A stretch of DNA of 64,000 bases from Mycolicibacterium sp. TY81. GTDB lineage: Bacteria > Actinomycetota > Actinomycetes > Mycobacteriales > Mycobacteriaceae. The notes below the pieces were generated by a model. That model was given only the letters and a program-made list of their open reading frames with translations, was not told the DNA's origin and made no database searches. Every line of letters begins with the position of its first letter. Within the stretch, counting starts at the first letter, position 1. The stretch is from NCBI RefSeq assembly GCF_018326285.1, contig NZ_AP023362.1, positions 4,340,001-4,404,000 of the forward strand. The letters are read 5' to 3'. The translations under genes were made by a program, and so were the position numbers. Shown piece after piece: positions 54,620 through 63,745 of this stretch.

Positions 54620-56014
54620 ATGGCCAGAACCGGTTCGAAAGTACGTTCGCAGTTCCGCTGCTCGGAGTGCCAGCACACCACGGCGAAATGGGTGGGCCGC
54701 TGCCCGGACTGCGGCACCTGGGGCACGGTCAACGAAGTCGCCGTACTGAGCACGCTGACGCCCGCGACGCATCGCGCCGTCGCGCCGGCGTCGCCCGCAG
54801 TACCGATCAGCTCGATCGATCCGGGCACGACCAGGCATTTCCACACCGGGATCAGCGAACTGGACCGCGTGCTGGGCGGTGGTGTCGTACCGGGTTCGGT
54901 GACGCTGCTGGCCGGTGATCCCGGCGTCGGCAAGTCGACACTGCTGCTCGAGGTCGCGCACCGCTGGGCCATGTCCGGGCGGCGTGCGCTCTATCTGTCG
55001 GGCGAGGAGTCCGCCGGGCAGATCCGGCTGCGCGCCGAGCGCACCGGCTGCACGCACGACGACGTCTACCTGGCCGCCGAATCCGATCTGCAGACCGCGC
55101 TCGGCCACATCGAGGCAGTCCAGCCCACCCTCGTGGTGGTGGATTCGGTGCAGACCATGTCCACCGCCGAGGCCGACGGCGTCACCGGCGGCGTGACACA
55201 GGTCCGGGCCGTCACCACTGCCCTCACCATGGCGGCCAAGACGACGGGCATCGCGATGGTTCTGGTCGGCCACGTCACGAAGGACGGCGCCATCGCCGGG
55301 CCGCGCTCACTGGAGCACCTCGTGGACGTCGTGCTGCACTTCGAGGGCGACCGCGCGTCGGCACTGCGCATGGTCCGCGGCGTCAAGAACCGCTTCGGCG
55401 CGGCCGACGAGGTCGGCTGTTTCATGTTGCACGACAACGGAATCGAATGCGTTGCCGACCCGTCTGGGCTGTTCCTCGACCAGCGGCCGGCCCCGGTGTC
55501 CGGCACCGCGGTGACCGTCAGCCTCGACGGCAAACGGCCGCTCATCGGCGAGGTACAGGCCCTGATCGGCTCGCCCTCGGCAGGATCGCCGCGCCGCGCC
55601 GTCAGCGGTATCGACTCGGCGCGCGCGGCCATGATCACCGCCGTGCTCGAGAAGCGGGCGCGCCTGCCCGTCGGCACCAACGACATCTATCTGTCCACGG
55701 TGGGCGGCATGCGACTGACCGATCCGTCCTCGGACCTGGCAGTCGCGCTGGCCATCGCATCGGCGTACACCGATCTGCCGCTGCCGGCCACCGCGATCGC
55801 CATCGGCGAGGTGGGCCTGGCGGGTGATCTGCGCCGGGTCACCGGCATGGATCGCAGGCTCGCCGAGGCCGCCCGGCTCGGCTTCACCACGGCCGTCGTG
55901 CCCACCGGAATCGAGTCGCCACCACGCGGCCTTCGGGTGCTGCCGGCCGAGAACATCACCGCGGCGTTGCGGGTGTTACGCAAGATCACAGAGAATGTGG
56001 ACCGGACCGGGTAG
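54620..56014 (+). CDS. radA: RadA (Sms), DNA repair ATPase
   Basis: A 464-residue protein matching Rv3585. N-terminal zinc finger ([20 protein letters not shown]), RecA-like ATPase with GDPGVGKST, the RadA-specific KNRFG motif ([13 protein letters not shown]) and a C-terminal Lon-protease-like domain ([20 protein letters not shown]). It drives branch migration in recombination. ATG 54620. It forms an operon with disA, 33 bp downstream. Confidence 0.94.
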   Translation: MARTGSKVRSQFRCSECQHTTAKWVGRCPDCGTWGTVNEVAVLSTLTPATHRAVAPASPAVPISSIDPGTTRHFHTGISELDRVLGGGVVPGSVTLLAGDPGVGKSTLLLEVAHRWAMSGRRALYLSGEESAGQIRLRAERTGCTHDDVYLAAESDLQTALGHIEAVQPTLVVVDSVQTMSTAEADGVTGGVTQVRAVTTALTMAAKTTGIAMVLVGHVTKDGAIAGPRSLEHLVDVVLHFEGDRASALRMVRGVKNRFGAADEVGCFMLHDNGIECVADPSGLFLDQRPAPVSGTAVTVSLDGKRPLIGEVQALIGSPSAGSPRRAVSGIDSARAAMITAVLEKRARLPVGTNDIYLSTVGGMRLTDPSSDLAVALAIASAYTDLPLPATAIAIGEVGLAGDLRRVTGMDRRLAEAARLGFTTAVVPTGIESPPRGLRVLPAENITAALRVLRKITENVDRTG

Positions 56015-56047
56015 AGCCCGGCCGGAAAACCACCGAGGAGTGCACCG

Positions 56048-57169
56048 ATGTCGGTGAAAGCGGGAACCCGGGCCGGGCGCGGCAACGTCGTGCATCTGGC
56101 CCGACCGACACTGCGCGAGACGTTGGGCAAGCTGGCGCCCGGTACCCCGCTGCGGGACGGTCTCGAGCGCATCCTGCGCGGCCGTACCGGCGGGCTGATC
56201 GTGCTGGGCTACGACGACAGCGTCGAGGCCATCTGCGACGGTGGCTTCCCGCTGGACGTCCGGTTCGCACCCACCCGGCTGCGGGAGCTGTCGAAGATGG
56301 ACGGCGCCGTGGTGCTCTCCAGCGACCTCACCCGCATCTTGCGGGCCAACGTGCAGCTGGTCCCCGACCCGTCGATCCCGACCGACGAATCCGGCACCCG
56401 GCACCGCTCGGCCGAGCGCGCCGCCATCCAGACCGGTTTCCCGGTGGTGTCCGTCAGCCACTCGATGAGCATCGTGACGGTGTACGTGGCCGGCGAGCGG
56501 CACGTCGTACCGGAAACTCCGACCATCTTGTCGCGCGCCAACCAGACCGTCGCCACGCTGGAGCGCTACAAATTCCGGCTCGACGAGGTCAGCAAGCAGC
56601 TGTCGATGGCCGAGATCGAGGACTTCGTGACGCTGCGCGATGTCATGACCGTCGTGCAACGCATGGAGATGGTCCGCCGGATCAGCCTGGAGATCGACGC
56701 CGACGTCGTAGAGCTCGGTACCGATGGGCGTCAGCTCAAGCTGCAGCTCGACGAACTGGTCGGCGACAACGACGCGGCCCGCGAACTGATCGTGCGCGAC
56801 TACCACGCCAACCCCGACCCGCCGACCGCCGACCAGGTGACCGCGACACTCGAGGAGCTCGACGCGCTCAGCGACAACGAACTGCTCGATTTCACAACGC
56901 TCGCAAGGGTTTTCGGCTACCCCTCGACGCCCGAGGCGCAGGATTCGGCGATGAGCTCGCGCGGCTACCGGGCGATGGCCGGCATTCCGCGTCTGCAGTT
57001 CGCACACGTCGACCTGCTGGTGCGCTCGTTCGGATCGCTACAGGGCCTGCTCGCCGCGAGCGCCGACGACCTGCAGTCGGTGGAGGGCATCGGGTCCATG
57101 TGGGCCCGCCACATCCGCGAGGGTTTGTCGTTGCTCGCCGAGTCGACGATCGCCGACCGGCTGGCCTGA
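56048..57169 (+). CDS. disA: DisA, diadenylate cyclase
   Basis: A 373-residue protein matching Rv3586. It makes c-di-AMP from ATP and scans DNA. The N-terminal DAC domain holds the DGA (SKMDGAVV) and RHR ([12 protein letters not shown]) motifs; a helical linker and a C-terminal HhH DNA-binding domain ([20 protein letters not shown]) follow. GAGG is 9 bp before ATG 56048. RadA, its neighbour, restrains DisA in other bacteria. Confidence 0.95.
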   Translation: MSVKAGTRAGRGNVVHLARPTLRETLGKLAPGTPLRDGLERILRGRTGGLIVLGYDDSVEAICDGGFPLDVRFAPTRLRELSKMDGAVVLSSDLTRILRANVQLVPDPSIPTDESGTRHRSAERAAIQTGFPVVSVSHSMSIVTVYVAGERHVVPETPTILSRANQTVATLERYKFRLDEVSKQLSMAEIEDFVTLRDVMTVVQRMEMVRRISLEIDADVVELGTDGRQLKLQLDELVGDNDAARELIVRDYHANPDPPTADQVTATLEELDALSDNELLDFTTLARVFGYPSTPEAQDSAMSSRGYRAMAGIPRLQFAHVDLLVRSFGSLQGLLAASADDLQSVEGIGSMWARHIREGLSLLAESTIADRLA

Positions 57170-57171
57170 GA

Positions 57172-57972
57172 TCAGTTGGCGGGGCCGGGCAGCGTCGGCT
57201 CGCCGGGAGCCGGTGCGACGGGAGCCGGCGGCGGCGCCTCGCCCGCGGGCGGTGCACCCGGGCCGGGCTGCTGGGCCTCGGACAGCACGAACGGCACCGG
57301 GGCCGATCGCAGATTGCCCAGCTGGACGACCAGGTTGTAGGTGCCGGGCCCGATCGCCTGACGCGGCAGCGGGCAGTTCGGCGCCGAGCCCATGCCGGTC
57401 CACGTGACCTCGGTGGTCACCTGCTCGCCGGGCTTGAATGCGCGGACCAAGGTCTCGTTCGACGGCGCGCAGTCCAGGTTGGACCACAGCCGGTTGTTGT
57501 CCAGTGAGTAGACGTAGGCGGCCAGCACGGCGGCGCCGACGTCACGCTTGCACTCGACGAGGCCGATATTGGTGACCACCATGGTGAACTTCGGCTGGTC
57601 ACCGATCACGTAGGTCGGCTGGTTGGTGATGCCCTTGGCCGCCAGCGTCGTGTCCGGGCAGTCGTCGCCCGCCTTGAGCACCGGCGGCGGAGTGACCGCG
57701 GTGGTCGGCGTGGGCGTCGGAGCCGGAGCGGCGTTCGGCGGCGGCGCGATCGGGCTCTTCACCCCGGGCGTCTCGCCGGGCAGCGGCGTCGCGGACGTCG
57801 ACGTGTTCGCGGTGGGCTGAGTCGGCTTGGAATCGTCGGTGCTGTTGCTGAAGACGACGACCCCGATGATCACGACGAGGAGAACGACGACTGCGCCGAC
57901 ACCGATGGCCAGCATCCGCCGACGCCAATAGATCTGGGATGGCAGCGGGCCATGCGGTTCTAGATCCGGCAC
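57172..57972 (-). CDS. Anchored exported protein (Rv3587c-like)
   Basis: A 266-residue membrane-anchored protein: short cytoplasmic start, one helix (about 22-42, LAIGVGAVVVLLVVIIGVVVF), a Thr/Pro linker, an outer domain with four cysteines (DDCPDTTLAAKG, GLVECKRDVG, NLDCAPS, PNCPLP) and a Pro/Ala-rich tail. It matches Rv3587c. GTG 57972 was chosen; TTG 57993 would add seven residues. Confidence 0.75.
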   Translation of the reverse strand: MPDLEPHGPLPSQIYWRRRMLAIGVGAVVVLLVVIIGVVVFSNSTDDSKPTQPTANTSTSATPLPGETPGVKSPIAPPPNAAPAPTPTPTTAVTPPPVLKAGDDCPDTTLAAKGITNQPTYVIGDQPKFTMVVTNIGLVECKRDVGAAVLAAYVYSLDNNRLWSNLDCAPSNETLVRAFKPGEQVTTEVTWTGMGSAPNCPLPRQAIGPGTYNLVVQLGNLRSAPVPFVLSEAQQPGPGAPPAGEAPPPAPVAPAPGEPTLPGPAN

Positions 57973-58068
57973 ATTGTCACGGTAAGGGCACAAAACGCGG
58001 TGCGCTCTGACCTGCTGCGGCGTGTCGTCTGTGAACTGGGGTGGTATTCGCCACCCCAGTTCGACGGA

Positions 58069-58686
58069 CTATTCGCCGATGTCGCCGACGTGGTCGCGCT
58101 TGGTGACCCGACCCTCGGCCAGGTGGTAGGTCGCGCCGACGATGGCGACCTTGCCCGACGCCAGACGCTCGGCGATGATGTTGGACCGCTCGCTCAGCAG
58201 GCGCACCGTCTCGTTGACGTGCTTGGCCTCGAGCTCGTCGACCTCGGAGAGTCCCTCGCGGCGGCCGACCAGGATCGACGGCGTCACCCGCTCGACGATG
58301 TCCCGCACGAATCCACCCGGCACCGCGCCGTCGTCCAGAGCCGTGATGGTGGCCTTGACCGCGCCGCAGCTGTCGTGGCCGAGAACCACGATCAGCGGCA
58401 CTTCGAGGATCGCCACGGCGTACTCGATAGAACCGATCACCGAGGAGTCGAGGACGTGGCCCGCGGTGCGGACGACGAACATGTCGCCGAGGCCCTGATC
58501 GAAGATGATCTCGGCGGCGACGCGGCTGTCCGCACAACCGAAGAGGACGGCCGTCGGCTTCTGCCCGCCGGCCAGCTCGGCGCGGCGCTCGATGCTCTGG
58601 CTGGGGTGCAGCGACTCACCGGCAACGAATCGCTCGTTACCCTCTCTCAGTGCTTTCCAGGCGTTTATCGGGTTCGAGTTGGGCAT
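58069..58686 (-). CDS. canB: Beta-class carbonic anhydrase
   Basis: A 205-residue enzyme matching Rv3588c. The zinc ligands are Cys51, His104 and Cys107 (FGCADSRVAAE, VLGHDSCGAV), with the Asp53-Arg55 dyad. It interconverts CO2 and bicarbonate. ATG 58686 gives MPNSNPINAWKAL, like the family; upstream starts add 3 to 76 residues of no family character. Confidence 0.94.
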   Translation of the reverse strand: MPNSNPINAWKALREGNERFVAGESLHPSQSIERRAELAGGQKPTAVLFGCADSRVAAEIIFDQGLGDMFVVRTAGHVLDSSVIGSIEYAVAILEVPLIVVLGHDSCGAVKATITALDDGAVPGGFVRDIVERVTPSILVGRREGLSEVDELEAKHVNETVRLLSERSNIIAERLASGKVAIVGATYHLAEGRVTKRDHVGDIGE

Positions 58687-58723
58687 GCCGCCCATTGTGC
58701 CCTGCTCGCATAGTGAGTGCGCA

Positions 58724-59611
58724 ATGAGTTCAGGGCAAATTCTCATCCCGGCCGACGAGCTTCTGGATTGGTTCCGCACCGCACGGCGCGACCTGCCGTG
58801 GCGGGCCCCCGATGTCACCGCGTGGCAAATTCTGGTGAGCGAGTTCATGCTGCAGCAGACGCCGGTGTCGCGGGTGGAACCGATCTGGCGGGACTGGATC
58901 GCCCGCTGGCCCACGCCGTCCGCGACCGCGGCGGCCGGGGCCGCGGACGTGCTGCGCGCCTGGGGAAAACTGGGCTATCCACGGCGCGCCAAGCGCTTAC
59001 ACGAATGCGCAGAGGTGATCGCCGCCGAACACGGCGACGAAGTCCCCCGCGACGTCGAGACGCTCCTGACGCTGCCGGGTGTCGGCGCCTACACCGCGCG
59101 TGCCGTCGCCTGCTTCGCCTATCAACAGGACGTCCCCGTGGTCGACACCAATGTGCGCCGGGTGGTCGCACGCGCGATTCGCGGTGTGGCCGACACCCCC
59201 GCACGCTCGCGCGACCTGGACGACGTCGCCGCACTCCTGCCCGAAGATGGCACGGCACATGTGTTTTCGGCCGCGTTGATGGAACTCGGCGCCATCGTCT
59301 GCACCGCCCGCGCACCGAAATGCGGCGTCTGCCCGCTGACCGTCTGCGCGTGGCGCAGCGCCGGCCATCCGGAGCTGGACGCGCCGACGCGTCCCGTGCA
59401 GAAATACGCCGGGACCGATCGCCAGGTCCGGGGTCGGCTGCTGGATGTGTTGCGCGGCAGCGCAACTCCGGTGACGCGGGCGCAGTTGGATGTGGCGTGG
59501 CTCACCGATACCGCGCAGCGCGACCGAGCCCTGGACTCACTGCTGGTCGACGGCCTGGTCGAGCAGACCGCCGATGACCGGTACGCACTCGCGGGTGAGG
59601 GCGAGCGCTAA
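58724..59611 (+). CDS. mutY: MutY, adenine DNA glycosylase
   Basis: A 295-residue HhH-GPD glycosylase matching Rv3589. The signature LPGVGAYTARAV and catalytic Asp (VVDTNVRRVVARAI) are present, QQTPVSRVEPIW is the N-terminal MutY block, and the cysteines CTARAPKCGVCPLTVCAW bind the [4Fe-4S] cluster, the last gap being four residues rather than the usual five. It removes A paired with 8-oxoG. Divergent from canB by 37 bp. It is shorter than typical MutY and lacks most of the NUDT-like C-terminal domain, as in mycobacteria. Confidence 0.92.
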   Translation: MSSGQILIPADELLDWFRTARRDLPWRAPDVTAWQILVSEFMLQQTPVSRVEPIWRDWIARWPTPSATAAAGAADVLRAWGKLGYPRRAKRLHECAEVIAAEHGDEVPRDVETLLTLPGVGAYTARAVACFAYQQDVPVVDTNVRRVVARAIRGVADTPARSRDLDDVAALLPEDGTAHVFSAALMELGAIVCTARAPKCGVCPLTVCAWRSAGHPELDAPTRPVQKYAGTDRQVRGRLLDVLRGSATPVTRAQLDVAWLTDTAQRDRALDSLLVDGLVEQTADDRYALAGEGER

Positions 59612-59622
59612 AAACCCCGTTT

Positions 59623-59670
59623 CAATGAGAACGGCATGAAACCGCCTGCTTTCCAATGAGAACGGCATGA
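59623..59670. repeat. Two direct 17-bp repeats, 31 bp apart
   Basis: CAATGAGAACGGCATGA occurs at 59623-59639 and 59654-59670, start to start 31 bp, about three helical turns. It lies 40 bp before the small exported protein gene. Possible twin operator; unknown protein. Confidence 0.6.
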
Positions 59671-59710
59671 GTCAGTACCACATGCGGTGATGCTCCGATA
59701 GAACGGAAGC

Positions 59711-60055
59711 ATGACCGCATACCGAATTTCAGGTGAACAGAAAGTTAACGCTCGTCGTCGCGGCCTCGTCATCGCCGGAGCCGCCGCAGCCGCAATCGCC
59801 GCGGCGACCCTCGCCCCGGCCACGGCCTCCGCACTGCCGACCGGCGGCGGCTCGGCCGTCGACACCATCAACGAGCTGCAGTCCCGCGGCTACCACGTCC
59901 AGGTCAACACCAGCACCTCCGGGCCGCTGTCCGCGTGTTCGGTGACCGACGTGCACGGGCTGACCGGTTCCAACATCGACGGCCGGGGCCAGCGCATCAA
60001 CTCCGGCCAGTTCGACACCGTGTACGTCAACGTGCAGTGCAGGCCGCAGGGCTAG
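59711..60055 (+). CDS. Small exported protein
   Basis: A 114-residue protein with a basic start, a Sec signal (LVIAGAAAAAIAAATLAPATASA, cut near residue 41) and a 70-residue mature domain with two cysteines (SACSVTDVHGL, VNVQCRPQG). A common mycobacterial small secreted type with no known role. A later start within the first 12 residues is possible. Overlaps the converging AraC-family gene by 4 bp. Confidence 0.7.
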   Translation: MTAYRISGEQKVNARRRGLVIAGAAAAAIAAATLAPATASALPTGGGSAVDTINELQSRGYHVQVNTSTSGPLSACSVTDVHGLTGSNIDGRGQRINSGQFDTVYVNVQCRPQG

Positions 60056-61026
60056 TCAACCGGTTGCGGCGCAAGCAGATTGGGACAAGCGAAGCGCCGC
60101 CGGTAGTCGGATGGATTGACGCCGACAACGCGCCGGAAATGGTGCCGCAGCAGGGTTGCGGTACCAAATCCGGCCTTGTCCGCCACCCGGTCGACATCGA
60201 GATCCGTCTCCTCCAGCAGCCTGCGGGCGTAGAGCACGCGCTGATCGGTGACCCACTGCATGGGCGTCCGCCCGGTCTCCTCGACAAAACGGCGCGCGAA
60301 TGTGCGCCCCGACATGCTCGCCCGTTTGGCGAGACTGTCCACCGTGTGCGGGTGGCGCAGGTTGGTCAGAATCCAATCCAGATGTGGCGCAAAGCCTTCC
60401 GAGCACCGCACCGGGATGGGCTGCTCGATGAACTGCCGCTGACCACCGTCGCGCTGCGGCGGTACCACCATGCGGCGCGCGATCTTGTTGGTGATCTCGC
60501 TGCCCATCTCGCGACGCACCAGGTGCAGGCAGGCGTCGATACCGGCAGCGGTTCCCGCGCTGGTGATCAGATTTCCGTCGTCGACGAACAGCACGTCACG
60601 GTCGACGCGGGCGGTGGGAAACATGCGAGCCAGCTTGTCCGCATGCATCCAGTGCGTGGTGCACGCCCGGCCGTCGAGCAGCCCCGCGGCGCCGGCGACG
60701 AACACCCCTGAGCAGATGGTCAGGATCATCGAACCGGAGTCCGCGGCATTGCGGATGGCATCCAGCGCCGCCTGCGGATAGACCGGACCTGCCACGGCCG
60801 GAATGGCGACCAGGTCGGCCCCCAGCAGCTGGTCGATGCCGTGGTCGGGGGTCAAAGAGGCGCCGACCGACGTCCGTACGGGCTGCCCGGCCACCGGCCC
60901 GCAGACCTTGAAATCGAAGTTCGGCACACCGTCGGCTGACCGGTCGATGCCGAAGACCTCGCACACCACGCCGAATTCGAACGGCGCCACTCCGTCCATC
61001 ACCAGGACCGAGACACTGTTGATCAT
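60052..61026 (-). CDS. GlxA-type AraC regulator (DJ-1/PfpI + HTH)
   Basis: A 324-residue regulator. N-terminal DJ-1/PfpI-like domain (VLVMDGVAPFEFGVVCEVFG, ILTICSGVFVAGAAGLLDGR with the Cys at the nucleophile place) and C-terminal AraC HTH (MSGRTFARRFVEETGRTPMQ, then ADKAGFGTATLLRHHFRRVVG). The DJ-1 part normally senses and has no known catalysis. ATG 61026. Confidence 0.87.
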   Translation of the reverse strand: MINSVSVLVMDGVAPFEFGVVCEVFGIDRSADGVPNFDFKVCGPVAGQPVRTSVGASLTPDHGIDQLLGADLVAIPAVAGPVYPQAALDAIRNAADSGSMILTICSGVFVAGAAGLLDGRACTTHWMHADKLARMFPTARVDRDVLFVDDGNLITSAGTAAGIDACLHLVRREMGSEITNKIARRMVVPPQRDGGQRQFIEQPIPVRCSEGFAPHLDWILTNLRHPHTVDSLAKRASMSGRTFARRFVEETGRTPMQWVTDQRVLYARRLLEETDLDVDRVADKAGFGTATLLRHHFRRVVGVNPSDYRRRFACPNLLAPQPVD

Positions 61027-61098
61027 GGCAGTATTTTATCGATTGCCGTCCGAACTGCCACTGTTTATTCGGTTGCCCCGGATTCGAGAATTATCGGC

Positions 61099-61299
61099 AT
61101 GAACACCATCCTGACTCTCGTCGCGATGGTCGCGATCATGGTCGCCCCCTTCGCACTCGGCGCCCTGTTGAGCGCCATCACCCGAAATCCCGGTGCGCGC
61201 AACGGTTTCGGCAACGTCAACTGGACCGACGTGGGAGACTCCCGCGACCTTGACCGCGTCGCGCACGACCTCGCCGCGGCACGTTCCCGGTTCGAATGA
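61099..61299 (+). CDS. Small membrane protein
   Basis: A 66-residue protein with one N-terminal membrane helix (about 4-25, ILTLVAMVAIMVAPFALGAL) and a polar tail (WTDVGDSRDLDRVAHDLAAA). Small proteins of this type are common in mycobacteria; function unknown. The stop abuts that of the converging hydrolase gene. Confidence 0.6.
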   Translation: MNTILTLVAMVAIMVAPFALGALLSAITRNPGARNGFGNVNWTDVGDSRDLDRVAHDLAAARSRFE

Positions 61300-62058
61300 T
61301 CAGACGGACGCGAGAAAATCCTCGACCGCGCGGCGGTAGACCTCGGGTGCGTCGTCGTGCACGAGGTGGCCGGCGCCGGGAACTTCCACATACGTTGTCC
61401 GGTGCCCGATCTCGGCCATCTTGCGCATCTGCCCCGGCGGCGCGACCCCGTTGCCGGCCTCGATGAGGAGTGTCGGCGCCCGTACTGCCGTCCACTGCTG
61501 CCAGTAATCCCGGGTGCCCCACTCGGCGGCGATCGCCACCCAGTGCGCCGCCTCGCCATGCAGCCGCCAACCGGTCTCGGTGCGATCGAAAGCGTCCAGG
61601 AAGTACTGGCCGGCGACCGGGCCGAACAGATCCAAAACCTGTTGCGCCGAATCGAATTCGACCGGAATCGAATGTGTCCAGGGATCCCAGGCACCGATGG
61701 TGAAGCCGACGAAATCCGCTGCCATGTCCTCGACCACCAGCGCGGTGACCAGTTCCGGATGCTCGGCGGCCACACACCAGCTGTGCAGCCCACCCATCGA
61801 GTGCCCGATCAACCGCGCCGGGCGCCCCAGCGAACCGACCGCGTCGGCCAGGTCAGCGACGAACCGTTCGGTGCTGATCGGCTCGGAATCGTGGACGCCA
61901 CGCCCGCGGTGCCACGGGGCGTCGTACGTGTAGACCTCGCCCAATTCCGTCAACCACGGCAACTGCCGGTCCCACGTCGTCCCGCGGCCCATCAATCCGT
62001 GCACCAGCACAATCGGCTCGCCGGTGCCGCCCCGGGCGGTGAGCAGGTCGGTCGTCAT
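61300..62058 (-). CDS. Alpha/beta hydrolase (Rv3591c-like)
   Basis: A 252-residue alpha/beta hydrolase matching Rv3591c. Oxyanion block LVHGLMGRGTTWDRQ, nucleophile elbow LIGHSMGGLHSW (Ser about 90), acid in LLIEAGNGVAPPG and catalytic His in PGAGHLVHDDAP. The substrate is unknown. ATG 62058; a longer frame would overlap mhuD. Divergent from mhuD by 42 bp. Confidence 0.85.
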   Translation of the reverse strand: MTTDLLTARGGTGEPIVLVHGLMGRGTTWDRQLPWLTELGEVYTYDAPWHRGRGVHDSEPISTERFVADLADAVGSLGRPARLIGHSMGGLHSWCVAAEHPELVTALVVEDMAADFVGFTIGAWDPWTHSIPVEFDSAQQVLDLFGPVAGQYFLDAFDRTETGWRLHGEAAHWVAIAAEWGTRDYWQQWTAVRAPTLLIEAGNGVAPPGQMRKMAEIGHRTTYVEVPGAGHLVHDDAPEVYRRAVEDFLASV

Positions 62059-62100
62059 GGCCCCATCCTGCCTGTCGACTAGCGCGGTAACCTGAACCAC

Positions 62101-62418
62101 ATGCCTGTGGTGAAGATCAATGCGATCGAAGTTCCGCCCAACGCCGGCCCGGAATTGGAGAAGCGGTTCGCGAACCGTGCTCACGCAGTGGACGGCCAGC
62201 CCGGCTTCCTCGGGTTCCAGCTGCTCCGCCCGGTCAAGGGCGAGAACCGCTACTTCGTGGTGACACAGTGGGAGTCCGACGAGGCGTTCCAGGCCTGGGC
62301 CACGGGCCCGGCCGTCGAGGCCCACGCCGGGCAGCGGGCGAATCCCGTCGCCACCGGAGCATCACTTCTCGAATTCGAGGTTGTGTTGGACGTTGCTGGT
62401 TCCGGCCAGCAGGCATAA
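62101..62418 (+). CDS. mhuD: MhuD, heme-degrading monooxygenase
   Basis: A 105-residue ferredoxin-fold (ABM) protein matching Rv3592. The catalytic Asn7 (KINAIEVPP), Trp66 (FQAWATG) and heme-ligating His75 (VEAHAGQR) are all at the canonical positions. It opens heme to mycobilin and frees iron. With the FhuF-like gene near the edge it fits an iron theme. Overlaps the start of lpqF by 38 bp. Confidence 0.95.
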   Translation: MPVVKINAIEVPPNAGPELEKRFANRAHAVDGQPGFLGFQLLRPVKGENRYFVVTQWESDEAFQAWATGPAVEAHAGQRANPVATGASLLEFEVVLDVAGSGQQA

Positions 62419-63745
62419 GACCCGGGCTGCGCTCGCCACGGCCGGCGCAGTCATCGTCGTCTTAGGCGGCTGTAGCAGCACGCCCGCAGCCGTCGCGCCG
62501 CCATCGAGCGCTGCCTACGGCGCGCTGATCGACATGAGCACCCCGCAGGGCATGCGGTCCAGGCAGACGATGGACATGCTCAACTCGGACTGGTCCATCG
62601 AGCCGGCCGGGGTGAAGACGCTCGCCGCACCCGACCAGGTCGACGACATCACCTACCGGATGAAGTGGATCTGGTGGGACCGCCCGTTCAAGCTCACCGG
62701 CATCGACATCGGCGCCGGACAGTCGACACTGCACGTCACCAACTCCTACGGCGTGAACCAGGACATCCAGCTGCACGTCGACGGCAAGGGCACCGTCGAC
62801 CGCATGGAGGTCTCGCTGCGTCCGCCGACCGTCAAGTCCTGGGCCGACGTCGACGCGGCGATCGCGAAGTCCGGCGCGCACTACTCGTATCAGGTCGCCA
62901 AGGTCGTCGACGGCAAGTGCGTCAAGGTCGCCGGCACCAACGTCGACGAGCCGATGCCGCTGGCGTCGATCATGAAAATCTATGTGCTGCTTGCCGTTGC
63001 GCGGGCCGTGTCGGCCGGCACCCTCAGCTGGGACGACAAGGTCACCGTCACCGCCGAAGGCAAGAAGCTCGGTTCGGCCGGCATGGACAACCTGGCGCCG
63101 GGTACCCAGGTGACGGTGCACGAGGCGGCCCAGCAGATGATCTCGGTCAGCGACAACATGGCCACCGACATGCTGATCAACAAGGTCGGCCCGGCCGCGG
63201 TCGACGAGGCACTCGTGGTCGCCGGGCACCACGACCCGGCGAGTCTGACGCCGTACCCGACCATGCACGAGCTGTTCTCGATCGGTTGGGGCAAGCCCGA
63301 TGTGCGTGACCAGTGGAAGAACGGCGACAAGGCGCAGCGCACGGCGCTGTTGCAGCAGGTGAGTTCACGGCCGTACGAGCCCGACCCGTACCGCACCCGG
63401 ACGCCGGCATCCAGCATCGGGGCCGAGTGGTACGGCAGCGCCGCCGACATCTGCCGCGAGCACGTCGCGGTGCAGGCCGCCGCTGTCGGGCCGGCCGCGC
63501 CGGTCCGGGACATCATGTCGAAGGTCGCCGGCATCGACCTGGACCGCGCCAAGTGGCCGTACCTCGGCTCCAAGGGCGGCAATCTGCCGGGCGACCTCGG
63601 TTTCAGCTGGTACGCCGTCGACCACACCGGCCAGCCGTGGGTGGTGAACTTCCAGCTGACCTGGCCGACGTTCAAAGGTCAGACGGCGGCGCAGTGGCTG
63701 CTGAGCATCATCAAGCAGGCGTTCGATCTGATCCCGGTGCGGTGA
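62381..63745 (+). CDS. lpqF: LpqF, beta-lactamase-like lipoprotein
   Basis: A protein of up to 454 residues matching Rv3593. Signal peptide with lipobox VLGGCSST, an N-terminal domain (about 50-150) and a class A beta-lactamase-like domain with the SxxK motif (LASIMKIYVLLAV), SDN (ISVSDNMATDM) and KxG-like GSKGGNLPG. A role as esterase or peptidase-like enzyme at the cell surface is likely. Starts are weak: TTG 62381 or TTG 62393; both lie inside mhuD. Confidence 0.85.
   Translation: MCWTLLVPASRHKTRAALATAGAVIVVLGGCSSTPAAVAPPSSAAYGALIDMSTPQGMRSRQTMDMLNSDWSIEPAGVKTLAAPDQVDDITYRMKWIWWDRPFKLTGIDIGAGQSTLHVTNSYGVNQDIQLHVDGKGTVDRMEVSLRPPTVKSWADVDAAIAKSGAHYSYQVAKVVDGKCVKVAGTNVDEPMPLASIMKIYVLLAVARAVSAGTLSWDDKVTVTAEGKKLGSAGMDNLAPGTQVTVHEAAQQMISVSDNMATDMLINKVGPAAVDEALVVAGHHDPASLTPYPTMHELFSIGWGKPDVRDQWKNGDKAQRTALLQQVSSRPYEPDPYRTRTPASSIGAEWYGSAADICREHVAVQAAAVGPAAPVRDIMSKVAGIDLDRAKWPYLGSKGGNLPGDLGFSWYAVDHTGQPWVVNFQLTWPTFKGQTAAQWLLSIIKQAFDLIPVR

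Noticed and set aside
59623-59670. CRISPR array
   Set aside because: Only two repeats, a 14-bp gap and no cas genes.
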